DNA of 64,000 nt from an uncultured Lachnospiraceae bacterium (GTDB lineage Bacteria > Bacillota > Clostridia > Lachnospirales > Lachnospiraceae). The stretch covers positions 20,591 through 84,590 of the forward strand of contig CALWBQ010000031.1 in NCBI GenBank assembly GCA_944376125.1, in the 5' to 3' direction. Of the stretch, positions 18,331-26,090 are shown in pieces (the stretch's first letter is position 1; the number at the start of each line of letters is the position of its first letter). A model generated the notes under the pieces. That model worked only from the letters and a program-made list of their open reading frames with translations. It made no database searches and was not told where the DNA came from. The position numbers and the translations under genes are program-made.

Positions 18331-19323
18331 ATGAATATATATGATATCGCAGCCGAGGCCGGGGTTTCTATTTCCACAGTTTCCAGAGTTATGAACCATA
18401 AGGGAAATGTCAACCCGGAGATGAAGAAACGGATTGAGGAAGTTCTTAACAAATACGATTATAAGCCCAGCGCGATCGCCCGGGGAATGGTTTCAAAGAC
18501 CATGAAGACGATCGCTGTTTTGGCAACAGATATTAGGATCCCTCAGTTTGCGGGCCAAGTCTATACAGTTGAGCAGGAATTTAGCCGGGAAGGCTATAAC
18601 GTAATGGTGTGCAATACAGGAGAAAATATAGAAGACTGCGCTAAATACATTAATACATTGTCACAAAAGCAAGTTGACGGAATTGTTGCGATCGGTTCTA
18701 TTTTCAGCCGATTGACAGATCATCCGGAGATCACCAGCAAAATGAGGTGGAGTCCTGTGGTGATGGCGAATGGAAAAATTGATTTGCCTAATTTTTACTC
18801 TGTCCTTCTGAATGAGCAGGCAGGTATGATGGCCGGGATCCGGCTTTTAGCGGAGAAAGGCAGAAAAAGAATTTGTCTGCTGTGCGATTTGGAAACAAAT
18901 TTTGGCGCGAGGCTGAAAGCTGGCTTTCTTAACGCGCTGAAGGATTTGAAGATCGATGGGAAAGATAACCAGGTTCTCGCCTGCAAAAACGGTATGGAAG
19001 CGGGAGCGCAGGCTGTTCGGCGGATGATAGACGGCGGGTGTCTTTTTGATGGTTTGATCTTCGATGGGGAGATTACTGCCATTGGAGGAATGAAGGCGCT
19101 TAGGAAAGCTGGGCTAAGGATTCCGGAGGATGTGGCAGTGATCGGATGGGGAGATTCCATCAGTGCGCTGACCTGTCAGCCGGAGCTGACGACTGTGGAC
19201 GTAAAGGCGGAACAGATGGGAACAATGTGTGCCAGACTCCTGTACGGGATCCTGGAGAACAGAGTACCCCAGGGGACGATGATGATTGAACCGGAGATTG
19301 TGGTGCGGGGAAGTACCGGGTAA
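18331..19323 (+). CDS. LacI family transcriptional regulator
   Basis: 330 aa, TGGAGGCA upstream. The N-terminal HTH NIYDIAAEAGVSISTVSRVM and hinge YKPSAIARGM are classic LacI; residues 60-330 form the periplasmic-binding-protein-like ligand domain with QKQVDGIVAIG and DVAVIGWGDSISA. The family usually controls sugar-uptake or catabolic genes. None lies next to this gene, so it is an orphan here and its ligand cannot be guessed. It has its own promoter and terminator. Confidence 0.92.
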   Translation: MNIYDIAAEAGVSISTVSRVMNHKGNVNPEMKKRIEEVLNKYDYKPSAIARGMVSKTMKTIAVLATDIRIPQFAGQVYTVEQEFSREGYNVMVCNTGENIEDCAKYINTLSQKQVDGIVAIGSIFSRLTDHPEITSKMRWSPVVMANGKIDLPNFYSVLLNEQAGMMAGIRLLAEKGRKRICLLCDLETNFGARLKAGFLNALKDLKIDGKDNQVLACKNGMEAGAQAVRRMIDGGCLFDGLIFDGEITAIGGMKALRKAGLRIPEDVAVIGWGDSISALTCQPELTTVDVKAEQMGTMCARLLYGILENRVPQGTMMIEPEIVVRGSTG

Positions 19324-19339
19324 TTTTATGGCATATAGG

Positions 19340-19386
19340 AAAAGGCAGACAGCGGATGCGCGAAAGAGCGGGGCTGCCTGCCTTTT
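19340..19386 (+). terminator. intrinsic terminator after the LacI gene
   Basis: AAAAGGCAG (19340-19348) pairs with CTGCCTTTT (19378-19386), extended inside by CAGC/GCTG. The T-run is short, four bases, and part of the stem. Confidence 0.75.
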
Positions 19387-19444
19387 GCAATTATTCCAAA
19401 ATCGAATGAATGACTCTGGAAATTGAATGGTATGGCTCCTTTAC

Positions 19445-19471
19445 CTGGTATACAATGAAGGTATCAACCAG
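19445..19471 (+). other. imperfect inverted repeat upstream of the fchA-like gene
   Basis: CTGGTATAC-N7-GTATcaACCAG, a 9-bp arm with a two-base bulge. It lies 74 bases before the promoter of the next operon and could be an operator. Nothing else is recognised between 19387 and 19520. Confidence 0.3.
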
Positions 19472-19521
19472 ATAAAGGAAGTCCCATCGATTGCTCCCCC
19501 CAAAGAAGCCCATGTTCCCCA

Positions 19522-19550
19522 TTGGAAAGGCAGCGAAGCTGTGGTATGAT
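19522..19550 (+). promoter_or_regulatory. promoter of the fchA-like/folD operon
   Basis: TTGGAA (19522-19527), 17-bp spacer, TATGAT (19545-19550). Confidence 0.6.
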
Positions 19551-19591
19551 AGAATCAGAACGCAGATGAGAAGGAAGGAGAGACAGACATT

Positions 19592-20224
19592 ATGGAGACT
19601 CAGAGACAGACGATAGGGGAATTTGCAGCGGAGCTGTCTTCAAAGGCACCGGTTCCCGGCGGCGGCGGAACCTCCGCACTGGCAGGAGCCCTGGGAAATG
19701 CCCTGGGACAGATGGTGGCTAATCTGACGATTGGAAAAAAGAAATATGCGGCTGTAGAGGGAGAAGTAAAAGAAATTTTAACAGACCTTGAAACCAGACA
19801 GAGCCGGTTCCTGAAATTGGCAGACGAGGACGCGGCGGTTTTCGCCCCTCTGGCAGCGGCTTACAGCCTTCCTTCCCAGACGGAGGATGAGAAGGCGTAT
19901 AAAGCTCAGGTCATGGAGAGAAATCTGCTGGAAGCCAGCCAGGTTCCTATGGAGATTATGAGGGAAGCCGCGGAAACTTTGAAGCTGATGGAAATCCTGG
20001 GGGAGAAAGGCAGCCGCCTGGCTGTCAGCGATGTGGGAGTCGGCGTGCAGCTTCTCAGAGCGGCTCTTACAGGTGCGGTGATGAATGTCTATATCAATAC
20101 AAAGTCTATGAAGAACCGGGAAAAAGCGGAGAAGCTCAATCGGGAGGCAGACAGCCTTCTGGCAGAGGGCGTCAAAAAGGCCGATGAGATTTACGAAGCT
20201 GTCAGAAAGGGGCTGAGGGGATGA
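19592..20224 (+). CDS. fchA: cyclodeaminase/cyclohydrolase family protein (FchA-like)
   Basis: 210 aa, mostly helical. The family motif PVPGGGGTSALAGALGNALGQMVANLTIGKKKY (residues 21-53, with the glycine-rich folate-binding loop) is well conserved, followed by DAAVFAPLAAAY and the long C-terminal helices. Members convert 5-formimino-THF to methenyl-THF, or hydrolyse methenyl-THF to 10-formyl-THF in acetogens and purine fermenters. It overlaps folD by ATGA, and that FolD lacks the cyclohydrolase lysine and glutamine. The likely job here is therefore the methenyl-THF cyclohydrolase step. No histidine- or purine-degradation genes are nearby, which weakens a formimino role. Confidence 0.85.
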   Translation: METQRQTIGEFAAELSSKAPVPGGGGTSALAGALGNALGQMVANLTIGKKKYAAVEGEVKEILTDLETRQSRFLKLADEDAAVFAPLAAAYSLPSQTEDEKAYKAQVMERNLLEASQVPMEIMREAAETLKLMEILGEKGSRLAVSDVGVGVQLLRAALTGAVMNVYINTKSMKNREKAEKLNREADSLLAEGVKKADEIYEAVRKGLRG

Positions 20225-21063
20225 TTGCATTAAAAGGAGCGCCGGTATCGGCAAAGATAAAAGAGGAAATTGACGCGTACAGGACCCGTCTTTCTGGACC
20301 GTCCCCGAAGCTGGGGATTGTCCGGGTGGGAGAGCGGCCTGATGACCTTTCTTACGAGAGAGGAGCTCTGAAGCGGATGGAGAAATTGGGCTTGGAGGCG
20401 GAGAGCTTCGCTTTTCCGGAAAATATTTCCCATGAAGAGTTTGAAAAAGAATTTCTGGCTATTAATGAGAACCCGGATATTGATGGGATTCTGCTGCTCA
20501 GGCCGCTTCCGCGGCAGATTGATGAGCAGAGAATTATCCGCCTGATCGATCCAGAAAAGGATTTGGACGGGATCTCGCCGGCCAACATTGCAAAAGTGTT
20601 TTCCGGGGACAGCACCGGTTTTGCTCCCTGCACGGCGGAAGCGGTCATTGAGGTCTTGAAGGCGTATGATATTCCTATCGCCGGAAAACGGGCAGTGATT
20701 GTGGGCCGCAGCATGGTGGTGGGCCGCCCGCTGTCTATGCTTTTGCTGAAGGAAAATGCTACGGTCACCATCTGCCATACGAAAACCAGGGATCTGCCTG
20801 GCGTCTGCAGGGAGGGGGAGATTCTGATCGCTGCAGCAGGGAAGGCCAGAATGTTGGACAACTCTTTTGCAGGGAAGGATGCAGTTGTAGTTGATGTGGG
20901 AATCAATGTGGATGAGGATGGAAATCTTTGCGGGGATGTGGATTATGATTCATTAGAAGGGACTGCGGCTATGGCGACCCCTGTACCGGGAGGCGTGGGG
21001 GCGGTCACCACCTCAGTTCTTGCCAAGCATCTCGTGCGGGCAGCGGCAAATAGAAGAAGATAA
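20221..21063 (+). CDS. folD: FolD-family methylene-THF dehydrogenase with altered cyclohydrolase site
   Basis: 280 aa. The C-terminal Rossmann half is normal: GRSMVVGRPLSMLLLKENATVTICHT and TPVPGGVGAVTTSVLAKH. The shared active site is not. The conserved Tyr is kept (Y45), but the lysine four residues later, essential for cyclohydrolase in human and E. coli enzymes, is A49. The Gln of the VQLPLP motif is L93 (GILLLRPLP). The aspartate of the KDxDG motif is kept (D116). Known mutants at Lys and Gln lose cyclohydrolase activity, so this FolD probably works only as a dehydrogenase. The upstream fchA-like gene may do the second step. In B. subtilis folD lies between nusB and xseA; here it has moved. 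Confidence 0.92.
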   Translation: MIALKGAPVSAKIKEEIDAYRTRLSGPSPKLGIVRVGERPDDLSYERGALKRMEKLGLEAESFAFPENISHEEFEKEFLAINENPDIDGILLLRPLPRQIDEQRIIRLIDPEKDLDGISPANIAKVFSGDSTGFAPCTAEAVIEVLKAYDIPIAGKRAVIVGRSMVVGRPLSMLLLKENATVTICHTKTRDLPGVCREGEILIAAAGKARMLDNSFAGKDAVVVDVGINVDEDGNLCGDVDYDSLEGTAAMATPVPGGVGAVTTSVLAKHLVRAAANRRR

Positions 21064-21066
21064 CAG

Positions 21067-21113
21067 AAAACCGGAAGACACTGGAATAAAAAATTGGTGC
21101 CTTCCGGTTTTTT
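21067..21113 (+). terminator. intrinsic terminator after folD
   Basis: AACCGGAAG and CAC on the left pair with GTG and CTTCCGGTT on the right, with a one-base mismatch, followed by TTTTTT. Confidence 0.9.
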
Positions 21114-21159
21114 GATGCGGAATTATTTCAAAACGGAATCTTCAGAGAATTCCCGATTC

Positions 21160-21825
21160 CTATGCTTCCACCGCTTTTCTCTTGACCTGCTGGAGAGCCT
21201 TGGCTACCGGAGGAAGGCAGATAATGATCACTGTGATTACCCCCTCAGCCAGTATGTAGGAATAGTTGTACACGATGGGGTAGACTGGTTTTAAAGCCTG
21301 AGGGAATGTATCCGGCATATATTCCATCCAGTAGAGGTAGCCGCCCAGGGAATGAAAAGCACCGCGGGCGAAAATTCCCAGCAGATAGCCCTTCAGCAGC
21401 CCATTTTTGGATTTGCAGAACAGACCGGAGAGTCCCAGAGCTGCAAACGCCAAGACGTAGTCACAGCAGACCTGGAAGAAGGACAGGACATACGGCTCTT
21501 GGAGAAACTGCAGGATGCCGTAGGCAAGCCCGGTGAGGATTCCGGCCCGGAGTCCGTACCAGTTTCCAATCAGACAGATGAACAGCATGCTGCACAGGGT
21601 GATGGAGCCTCCCCAGGGGGCAGAAAACAGCTTAATGTAAGAAGTCAGGAATGCCAGTGCCATCGCCATGGCGCAGAAGACCAGCTGTTTGGTGGAAAGC
21701 ACCGGTTTTTTTGACTGCTTTCCCAAAAGGCCGCCGATAAAAAATAGGATGATAGCTGCAGCAGCACATACGCCGTACCCGGCGGCAGTAAGACCGCCGT
21801 CAGCCGTTACTAGAAAATTGGACAT
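21160..21825 (-). CDS. thiT: ECF-transporter thiamine-binding S component ThiT
   Basis: 221 aa, six membrane segments. The family signature around KLFSAPWGGSITLCSMLF (thiamine-binding loop L1/helix 2) and the aromatic GGYLYWMEYMPD (binding-site Trp/Tyr) are visible. It binds thiamine from outside and passes it through the shared EcfAA'T energising module, which is not in this window. A TPP riboswitch precedes it on the same strand, and the ribosome site AAGGAGG is itself in a hairpin, fitting thiamine control. Confidence 0.94.
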   Translation of the reverse strand: MSNFLVTADGGLTAAGYGVCAAAAIILFFIGGLLGKQSKKPVLSTKQLVFCAMAMALAFLTSYIKLFSAPWGGSITLCSMLFICLIGNWYGLRAGILTGLAYGILQFLQEPYVLSFFQVCCDYVLAFAALGLSGLFCKSKNGLLKGYLLGIFARGAFHSLGGYLYWMEYMPDTFPQALKPVYPIVYNYSYILAEGVITVIIICLPPVAKALQQVKRKAVEA

Positions 21826-21831
21826 AAAAAA

Positions 21832-21855
21832 CCTCCTTCTAAATCAGACAGGAGG
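21832..21855 (-). promoter_or_regulatory. ribosome-site-sequestering hairpin of thiT
   Basis: On the minus strand, CCTCCT (21850-21855 region) precedes and pairs with AGGAGG (21837-21832), the thiT ribosome site, over a 12-base loop. A T-run follows directly, so the hairpin could act on translation or as a terminator. It is the likely expression platform of the TPP riboswitch. Confidence 0.6.
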
Positions 21856-21898
21856 GGATTGCTTCTTTTGGGCAGCAACAGCCATGCTGCACCATCTG

Positions 21899-21993
21899 TG
21901 CTTCCTTACGCCGGCATTAACCGGTTCAAGTATTGAGGGTCAGAAGAGATCGGAACCGTTCCCTTCAGTCTCAGCCAAAGCTCCCCTAGCGTG
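21899..21993 (-). ncRNA. TPP riboswitch (THI element)
   Basis: On the minus strand, the conserved cores appear in order: GGGGAGC, then GGCTGAGA, a variable hairpin GGGAACGGTTCC, GACCCT, ACTTGAACCGG, and TAATGCCGGCG before AAGGAAGC. These are the pyrimidine- and diphosphate-sensing segments of the TPP aptamer. It lies between a strong promoter and thiT, so thiamine diphosphate should turn thiT off. Confidence 0.93.
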
Positions 21994-22013
21994 TCTATAT
22001 GATTACGTCTGAG

Positions 22014-22042
22014 AGTATAGCGCGAAAAATGGCGCCTGTCAA
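22014..22042 (-). promoter_or_regulatory. thiT promoter
   Basis: On the minus strand, TTGACA (22042-22037), 17-bp spacer, TATACT (22019-22014): close to sigma-A consensus, just upstream of the riboswitch. Confidence 0.8.
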
Positions 22043-22133
22043 CGAATTTTCGTTTGCATAAAGAGGAAAGCTGCGGGGCAATTTATCCATATACAGGCCG
22101 CGGCAGTTGACGGCAGAAAGAGAGGGAGAAAAA

Positions 22134-22559
22134 ATGGGATGGATCATTGCGCTGGTATCGGGAGCGCTGATGAGCATTCAGGGGGTGCTTAATACTGGAG
22201 TGACCAAACAGACCAGCATCTGGGTTTCCTCCGGATGGGTACAGATGACGGCTCTGGCCGCCTGTGTAATTATGTGGTTTTTTACAGGGAGAGAACAGAT
22301 CTCCGGACTGTGGCAGGTGGAACCGAAATATATGCTGCTGGGAGGCATTTTAGGGGCTTTTATCACATATACCGTAATAAAGAGCGTGGGCAGTCTGGGA
22401 CCGGCCCAGTCTGCGCTTCTGATCGTTGTGTCTCAGATTATAGTAGCTTACGGCATCGAGGTATTCGGCCTTTTTGGGGTGGAGAAAGCGGGCTTTGAAT
22501 GGAAAAAGATTTTAGGTGCAGCTATCGCCATCATCGGAATCATCATTTTTAAAAAATAG
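22134..22559 (+). CDS. small DMT-superfamily transporter (YdcZ/DUF606-like)
   Basis: 141 aa from ATG 22134, with GAGGGAG upstream; the in-frame ATG at 22107 lacks a ribosome site. Five hydrophobic segments with MSIQGVLNTGVTKQTS near the N-terminus and LGAAIAIIGIIIFKK at the end fit the half-size YdcZ group of the drug/metabolite transporter superfamily, which work as dimers. Substrate unknown. Divergent from thiT, with which it does not share the riboswitch. Confidence 0.8.
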   Translation: MGWIIALVSGALMSIQGVLNTGVTKQTSIWVSSGWVQMTALAACVIMWFFTGREQISGLWQVEPKYMLLGGILGAFITYTVIKSVGSLGPAQSALLIVVSQIIVAYGIEVFGLFGVEKAGFEWKKILGAAIAIIGIIIFKK

Positions 22560-22597
22560 CAGGGCCTCTGATGCAAAATTCTTTTTCGAAAAAGTGC

Positions 22598-22626
22598 TTG
22601 TAATTGCAAGGGGCATTGGGTAGAAT
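22598..22626 (+). promoter_or_regulatory. promoter of the ComEA-like gene
   Basis: TTGTAA (22598-22603), 17-bp spacer, TAGAAT (22621-22626). The -35 is part of a near-palindrome CTTGTAATTGCAAG. Confidence 0.6.
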
Positions 22627-22665
22627 ATTAGTACAGGCTGAGATGGCATCGGATTGGAGGCGCCA

Positions 22666-23295
22666 TTGAATAAAAAATATTGGAGGATTCCGGCTGTACT
22701 TTTCCTGGCCGGTATCCTGTGTGTTGGCTGCGGTTCTTCCAATGAGACAGTGATATTGGAGGAACCGCTTCAGTCAACAGAGAACCTTTCTTCCCAGGAA
22801 GAAGAGCCTGCTGAGCCGGAGGTGGCTCTCTATGTCGTCCATGTCTGCGGAGCGGTGACAGCCCCAGGCGTCTACGAGCTTCCGGCTCACAGCAGGATCT
22901 TTGACGCTGTGGAGGCCGCAGGAGGTTTCACAGCGGGTGCTGCCCAGGATGCCTTGAACCTGGCGGAACTGGTGCAGGACGGCATGAAGGTAGAGATTCC
23001 AACAGAAGAGGAAGTTCTGGAAGCCAGAGAGGCTGCCGGCAGGGCCTGGAGACCGGGATGGATGGAAGGAAGCCAGTTTGGGGGAGCAGGAGAAGAGGAC
23101 AGAAAGGTCAATATCAATACGGCTGGGGTCAATGAGCTGACGGCTCTCAGCGGGATTGGAGAGGCCAGGGCTCAGGATATTATCTCTTACAGAGAGGAGA
23201 ATGGACCTTTTCAGTCTATTGAAGATATAAAAAAGGTTTCTGGCATCAAAGATGCCGTGTTTCAGAAGATAAAAGATGAGATCACCGTATCGTGA
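22666..23295 (+). CDS. comEA: ComEA-like helix-hairpin-helix DNA-binding protein
   Basis: 209 aa from a TTG start at 22666, chosen because GGAGG lies five bases upstream. A signal segment (IPAVLFLAGILCVGC) ends in a cysteine that may be lipidated, although the -3 residue is Cys rather than the usual Leu. Next come an acidic linker, an SLBB domain (YVVHVCGAVTAPGVYELPAHSRI) and a C-terminal double HhH (VNINTAGVNELTALSGIGEARAQDII ... IEDIKKVSGIKDAV). ComEA binds incoming double-stranded DNA outside the membrane. comEB/comEC are not here; the gene after it is a response regulator. Confidence 0.88.
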   Translation: MNKKYWRIPAVLFLAGILCVGCGSSNETVILEEPLQSTENLSSQEEEPAEPEVALYVVHVCGAVTAPGVYELPAHSRIFDAVEAAGGFTAGAAQDALNLAELVQDGMKVEIPTEEEVLEAREAAGRAWRPGWMEGSQFGGAGEEDRKVNINTAGVNELTALSGIGEARAQDIISYREENGPFQSIEDIKKVSGIKDAVFQKIKDEITVS

Positions 23296-23346
23296 CAGGC
23301 GGGCAGAGCCTGCAGATACAGGGGATGGTCAGGATAGAGGTGGAAA

Positions 23347-24048
23347 ATGGCTCGAGTATTAGTGGTAGATGATGAAAAATTGATTGTAAAGGGAATCCGG
23401 TTCAGCCTTGAGCAGGACGGGATGGAAGTAGACTGTGCCTATGACGGTGAGGAAGCCATCGAGATGGCCAGAAAGACGGAGTACGATATTATTCTTTTGG
23501 ATGTTATGCTGCCAAAGGCAGATGGATTTGAGGTGTGCCAGGCAATCCGGGAATTTTCGGAGACTCCTATCATTATGCTTACGGCTAAAGGCGGCGATAT
23601 GGATAAGATTCTGGGATTAGAATACGGGGCAGATGATTACATAACTAAGCCCTTTAATATTTTGGAGGTGAAGGCCCGAATCAAAGCGATTATGCGCCGG
23701 AGCGCAAAAAATAAAAAACGGGATGGCGCTGGAGGCAGCAGGATTGTTGTGGCCGGCGATCTGAAGCTGGATATGGATGGCAGAAGGGTGTTTATTGGAG
23801 AAAAAGAGATTAATCTGACAGCCAAGGAATTTGACCTCCTGGAGCTGCTGGTCTGCAACCCCAATAAAGTCTACAGCCGGGAGTCTCTCCTGTCGCTGGT
23901 CTGGGGAAACAGGGCTATGGATACCGGGGATGTCCGTACGGTGGACGTCCATGTGAGGCGGCTTAGGGAAAAGATCGAGCCCAGCCCCAGTGATCCCAAA
24001 TATGTCCACACCAAATGGGGCGTGGGATACTATTTCCGCGCAAAATGA
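23347..24048 (+). CDS. OmpR/PhoB-family response regulator
   Basis: 233 aa, GAGGTGG upstream. The receiver domain has the acidic pocket VVDDEK, the phospho-acceptor aspartate in IILLDVMLP (about D52), T in IIMLTAKGG, and K in YITKPF. The C-terminal winged helix has LTAKEFDLLELL and VDVHVRRLREKIEPSPSDPKYVHTKWGVGYYF. Sequence style is close to WalR/PhoP-type regulators. No histidine kinase gene is adjacent, so its partner must lie elsewhere. A strong hairpin follows at 24097. Confidence 0.93.
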   Translation: MARVLVVDDEKLIVKGIRFSLEQDGMEVDCAYDGEEAIEMARKTEYDIILLDVMLPKADGFEVCQAIREFSETPIIMLTAKGGDMDKILGLEYGADDYITKPFNILEVKARIKAIMRRSAKNKKRDGAGGSRIVVAGDLKLDMDGRRVFIGEKEINLTAKEFDLLELLVCNPNKVYSRESLLSLVWGNRAMDTGDVRTVDVHVRRLREKIEPSPSDPKYVHTKWGVGYYFRAK

Positions 24049-24096
24049 TGATTCCTGCATACTGTCTGCGGAGATTCTGAAAAGAAGAGTAAGAAG

Positions 24097-24123
24097 GCGG
24101 GGTGCCGAATCCAGGTACCCCGC
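24097..24123 (-). terminator. convergent terminator hairpin
   Basis: GCGGGGTGCC (24097-24106) pairs with GGTACCCCGC (24114-24123). The T-rich run (CTTCTTACTCTTTTC) follows on the minus side, so it best serves the minus-strand deacetylase gene. Confidence 0.6.
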
Positions 24124-24143
24124 TGTTCGTGTGAAAAAATCTT

Positions 24144-24989
24144 TTAGACGCTGTACTGCATCTGGGAAGCCAGCTCATCCAGGGAGCCGAAGCGGTACCC
24201 CATAGATTCCCATTCAGTCAGGAGATCATCCAGAATCGCCGCATTGGTGGAGGAGGTGCTGTGGAGCAGGACGACAGCCCCGGGATGGATGCGGCTCAGC
24301 AGCTTTTGAAATGCTTCTTCCTTGGAAGGCTGCTGATCCTGGAGCCAGTCAACGTAGGCAAGGCTCCAGAAAAAGGTGGTGTAGCCGAGATCCCTGGCCA
24401 TCTTTAGGTTTTCTTCGCTGTACTTTCCCTGAGGCGGCCGGTAATAGGGCTTCATGGACTGTCCTGTGGTCTGCTGATAGAGGACTTCCAGGTCAGACAA
24501 TTCTTTCTGAAAGGCTTCTTTTGTAGAAATTTTGGACATATCTGGGTGATGGTATGTGTGATTGCCGACAATATGGCCTTCTTCTGCCATCCGTTTTACC
24601 AGATCCGGGCTGGTTTCCAGATAGTTGCCGACAATAAAAAAAGCGGCCGGAGCCCTGTGCTTTTTCAGGGCGTCCAGAATTTGGCCCGTGCACCCATTTT
24701 CGTAGCCTGCATCAAAGGTGAGATAGATAACTTTTTCATTAGGATTGCCGGTATAGCAGGCCCGGTATTGCTTCAGATAGTCTGATGTGGCATTTCCTAC
24801 GGGAGTCTGGCCATCCTGCTGAAAACTCAGGCCCCAGCTGGCTTCGGCATTTGCGGCGACGGAGGAAGAGGAAGAAACTAGTTGGGCGGCTGTTCTGCCT
24901 CCCCAGAAGGAAGCACAGAAGAGAAGGGCACAGGCTGCGGCTTTTGCCGTTTTTTGAGAAAACAGAAAAGAAAAGAGAGTGTGTTTCAT
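24144..24989 (-). CDS. pdaA: polysaccharide deacetylase, PdaA-type (spore cortex)
   Basis: 281 aa from ATG 24989 (GGATG upstream). The N-terminus has a signal/anchor helix (AKAAACALLFCASFWGG). NodB domain motifs: TFDAGYENG (91-99), the metal-site histidines NHTYHH (H144, H148), RPPQGKYSE and VVLLHSTSS. The TFDAGYENG form, instead of the usual TFDDG, is characteristic of PdaA, which deacetylates muramic acid while making the muramic-delta-lactam of spore cortex. The strong sporulation content of the window supports this. Substrate is inferred from motif type. Confidence 0.88.
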   Translation of the reverse strand: MKHTLFSFLFSQKTAKAAACALLFCASFWGGRTAAQLVSSSSSVAANAEASWGLSFQQDGQTPVGNATSDYLKQYRACYTGNPNEKVIYLTFDAGYENGCTGQILDALKKHRAPAAFFIVGNYLETSPDLVKRMAEEGHIVGNHTYHHPDMSKISTKEAFQKELSDLEVLYQQTTGQSMKPYYRPPQGKYSEENLKMARDLGYTTFFWSLAYVDWLQDQQPSKEEAFQKLLSRIHPGAVVLLHSTSSTNAAILDDLLTEWESMGYRFGSLDELASQMQYSV

Positions 24990-25102
24990 ACAAAGCATCC
25001 TATTTTGGGCGATGTTACCACAAATATATGAATGGCTTCCGGCAAAAAGACTATTGCGGTATTTGTCAAGGACCGCAGCGGGGAGGCCGGAGAGAGGAGA
25101 CT

Positions 25103-25603
25103 ATGGAGTACTGTATTCGCAATGGAGAATTAAAGGATTTGGAGAAGATCACAGAGGTCGAGGCTGTCTGCTTTCCAGCGTCGGAAGCGGCAGGGAGAGA
25201 GGCGTTTGCTTTGAGGCTGTCGGCATTTCCGGACAGCTTTTTTGTGGCGGAGGAGACGGAGACCGGTGAAATTATCGGCTTCATCAACGGTGCAGCGGTC
25301 AATCAGAATACCATCTGTGACGAGATGTTTGAGGACGCAGGATGGCATTGTCCTGACGGGGAATATCAGAGTATCTTTGGATTGGATGTGATTCCGCGCT
25401 GGAGGAAGCATGGGGTTGCGGCAGCGCTTATGGAGACTTTGATCGAGGACGCTAGAAAGAGGGGAAGAAAGGGTTTGATTTTGACCTGCAAGGAGCGTCT
25501 CATCCCCTACTACCAGAAATTTGGCTACAAATGTCTGGGAATTTCAAAATCAGTCCACGGCGGTGCAGTCTGGTATGATATGATCCTGGAGCTGAGGCCA
25601 TGA
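25103..25603 (+). CDS. GNAT family N-acetyltransferase
   Basis: 166 aa from ATG 25103 (AGAGAGGA upstream); a much longer frame upstream is antisense to pdaA and rejected. GNAT motifs: [14 protein letters not shown] in the N-terminal helices, [21 protein letters not shown] with the acetyl-CoA loop RWRKHGVA, and [11 protein letters not shown] near the end. The pattern resembles arylalkylamine-type acetyltransferases. The stop overlaps the rlmH start (ATGA), so the two are cotranslated. Substrate unknown. Confidence 0.88.
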   Translation: MEYCIRNGELKDLEKITEVEAVCFPASEAAGREAFALRLSAFPDSFFVAEETETGEIIGFINGAAVNQNTICDEMFEDAGWHCPDGEYQSIFGLDVIPRWRKHGVAAALMETLIEDARKRGRKGLILTCKERLIPYYQKFGYKCLGISKSVHGGAVWYDMILELRP

Positions 25604-26079
25604 AGATTACACTGGTGACTGTAGGAAAGATAAAAGAAAAATATCTGGAGCAGGCTGTAGCGGAGTACAGCAAGCGCCTGGCGCGATACTGCAGACTGGA
25701 GATCCTTCAGGTGGCAGACGAAAAGACGCCTGATGGGGCCAGCCCAGCTCTGGAGGAACAGATCAAGGAAAAGGAGGGAGAGCGGATTCTAGCCCAGATC
25801 CGGGACGGCTCCTATGTGATTGCTCTAGCCATACAGGGAGCCATGCTCTCCTCGGAGGAGCTGGCGGAAACCATCAACCGCCTGGGAGTGAGGGGAACCA
25901 GCCAGATTACCTTTATCATCGGCGGCTCCCTGGGGCTTTCTAAAAAGGTGCTGGACCGGGCTGACTGCCTTTTGAGCTTCTCAAAAATGACCTTTCCTCA
26001 TCAATTAATGAGGGTGATCCTTTTGGAGCAGATTTACAGGAGCTACCGCATCATCACGGGCCAGCCTTATCATAAGTAG
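25600..26079 (+). CDS. rlmH: 23S rRNA (pseudouridine-1915-N3)-methyltransferase
   Basis: 159 aa, full length. SPOUT-class methyltransferase that modifies pseudouridine 1915 in helix 69 of 23S rRNA on the assembled 70S ribosome. [27 protein letters not shown] opens the protein, and the trefoil-knot AdoMet site [14 protein letters not shown] with the C-terminal [28 protein letters not shown] completes it. Overlaps the upstream GNAT gene; a MATE gene follows after 11 bases. Confidence 0.96.
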   Translation: MKITLVTVGKIKEKYLEQAVAEYSKRLARYCRLEILQVADEKTPDGASPALEEQIKEKEGERILAQIRDGSYVIALAIQGAMLSSEELAETINRLGVRGTSQITFIIGGSLGLSKKVLDRADCLLSFSKMTFPHQLMRVILLEQIYRSYRIITGQPYHK

Positions 26080-26090
26080 GGGGGATTTCT

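Noticed and set aside
24785..25102. N-terminal extension of the GNAT gene at 25103
   Set aside because: The extension is antisense to pdaA, very Arg/Lys-rich and lacks a start signal; ATG 25103 has a ribosome site and begins the domain.
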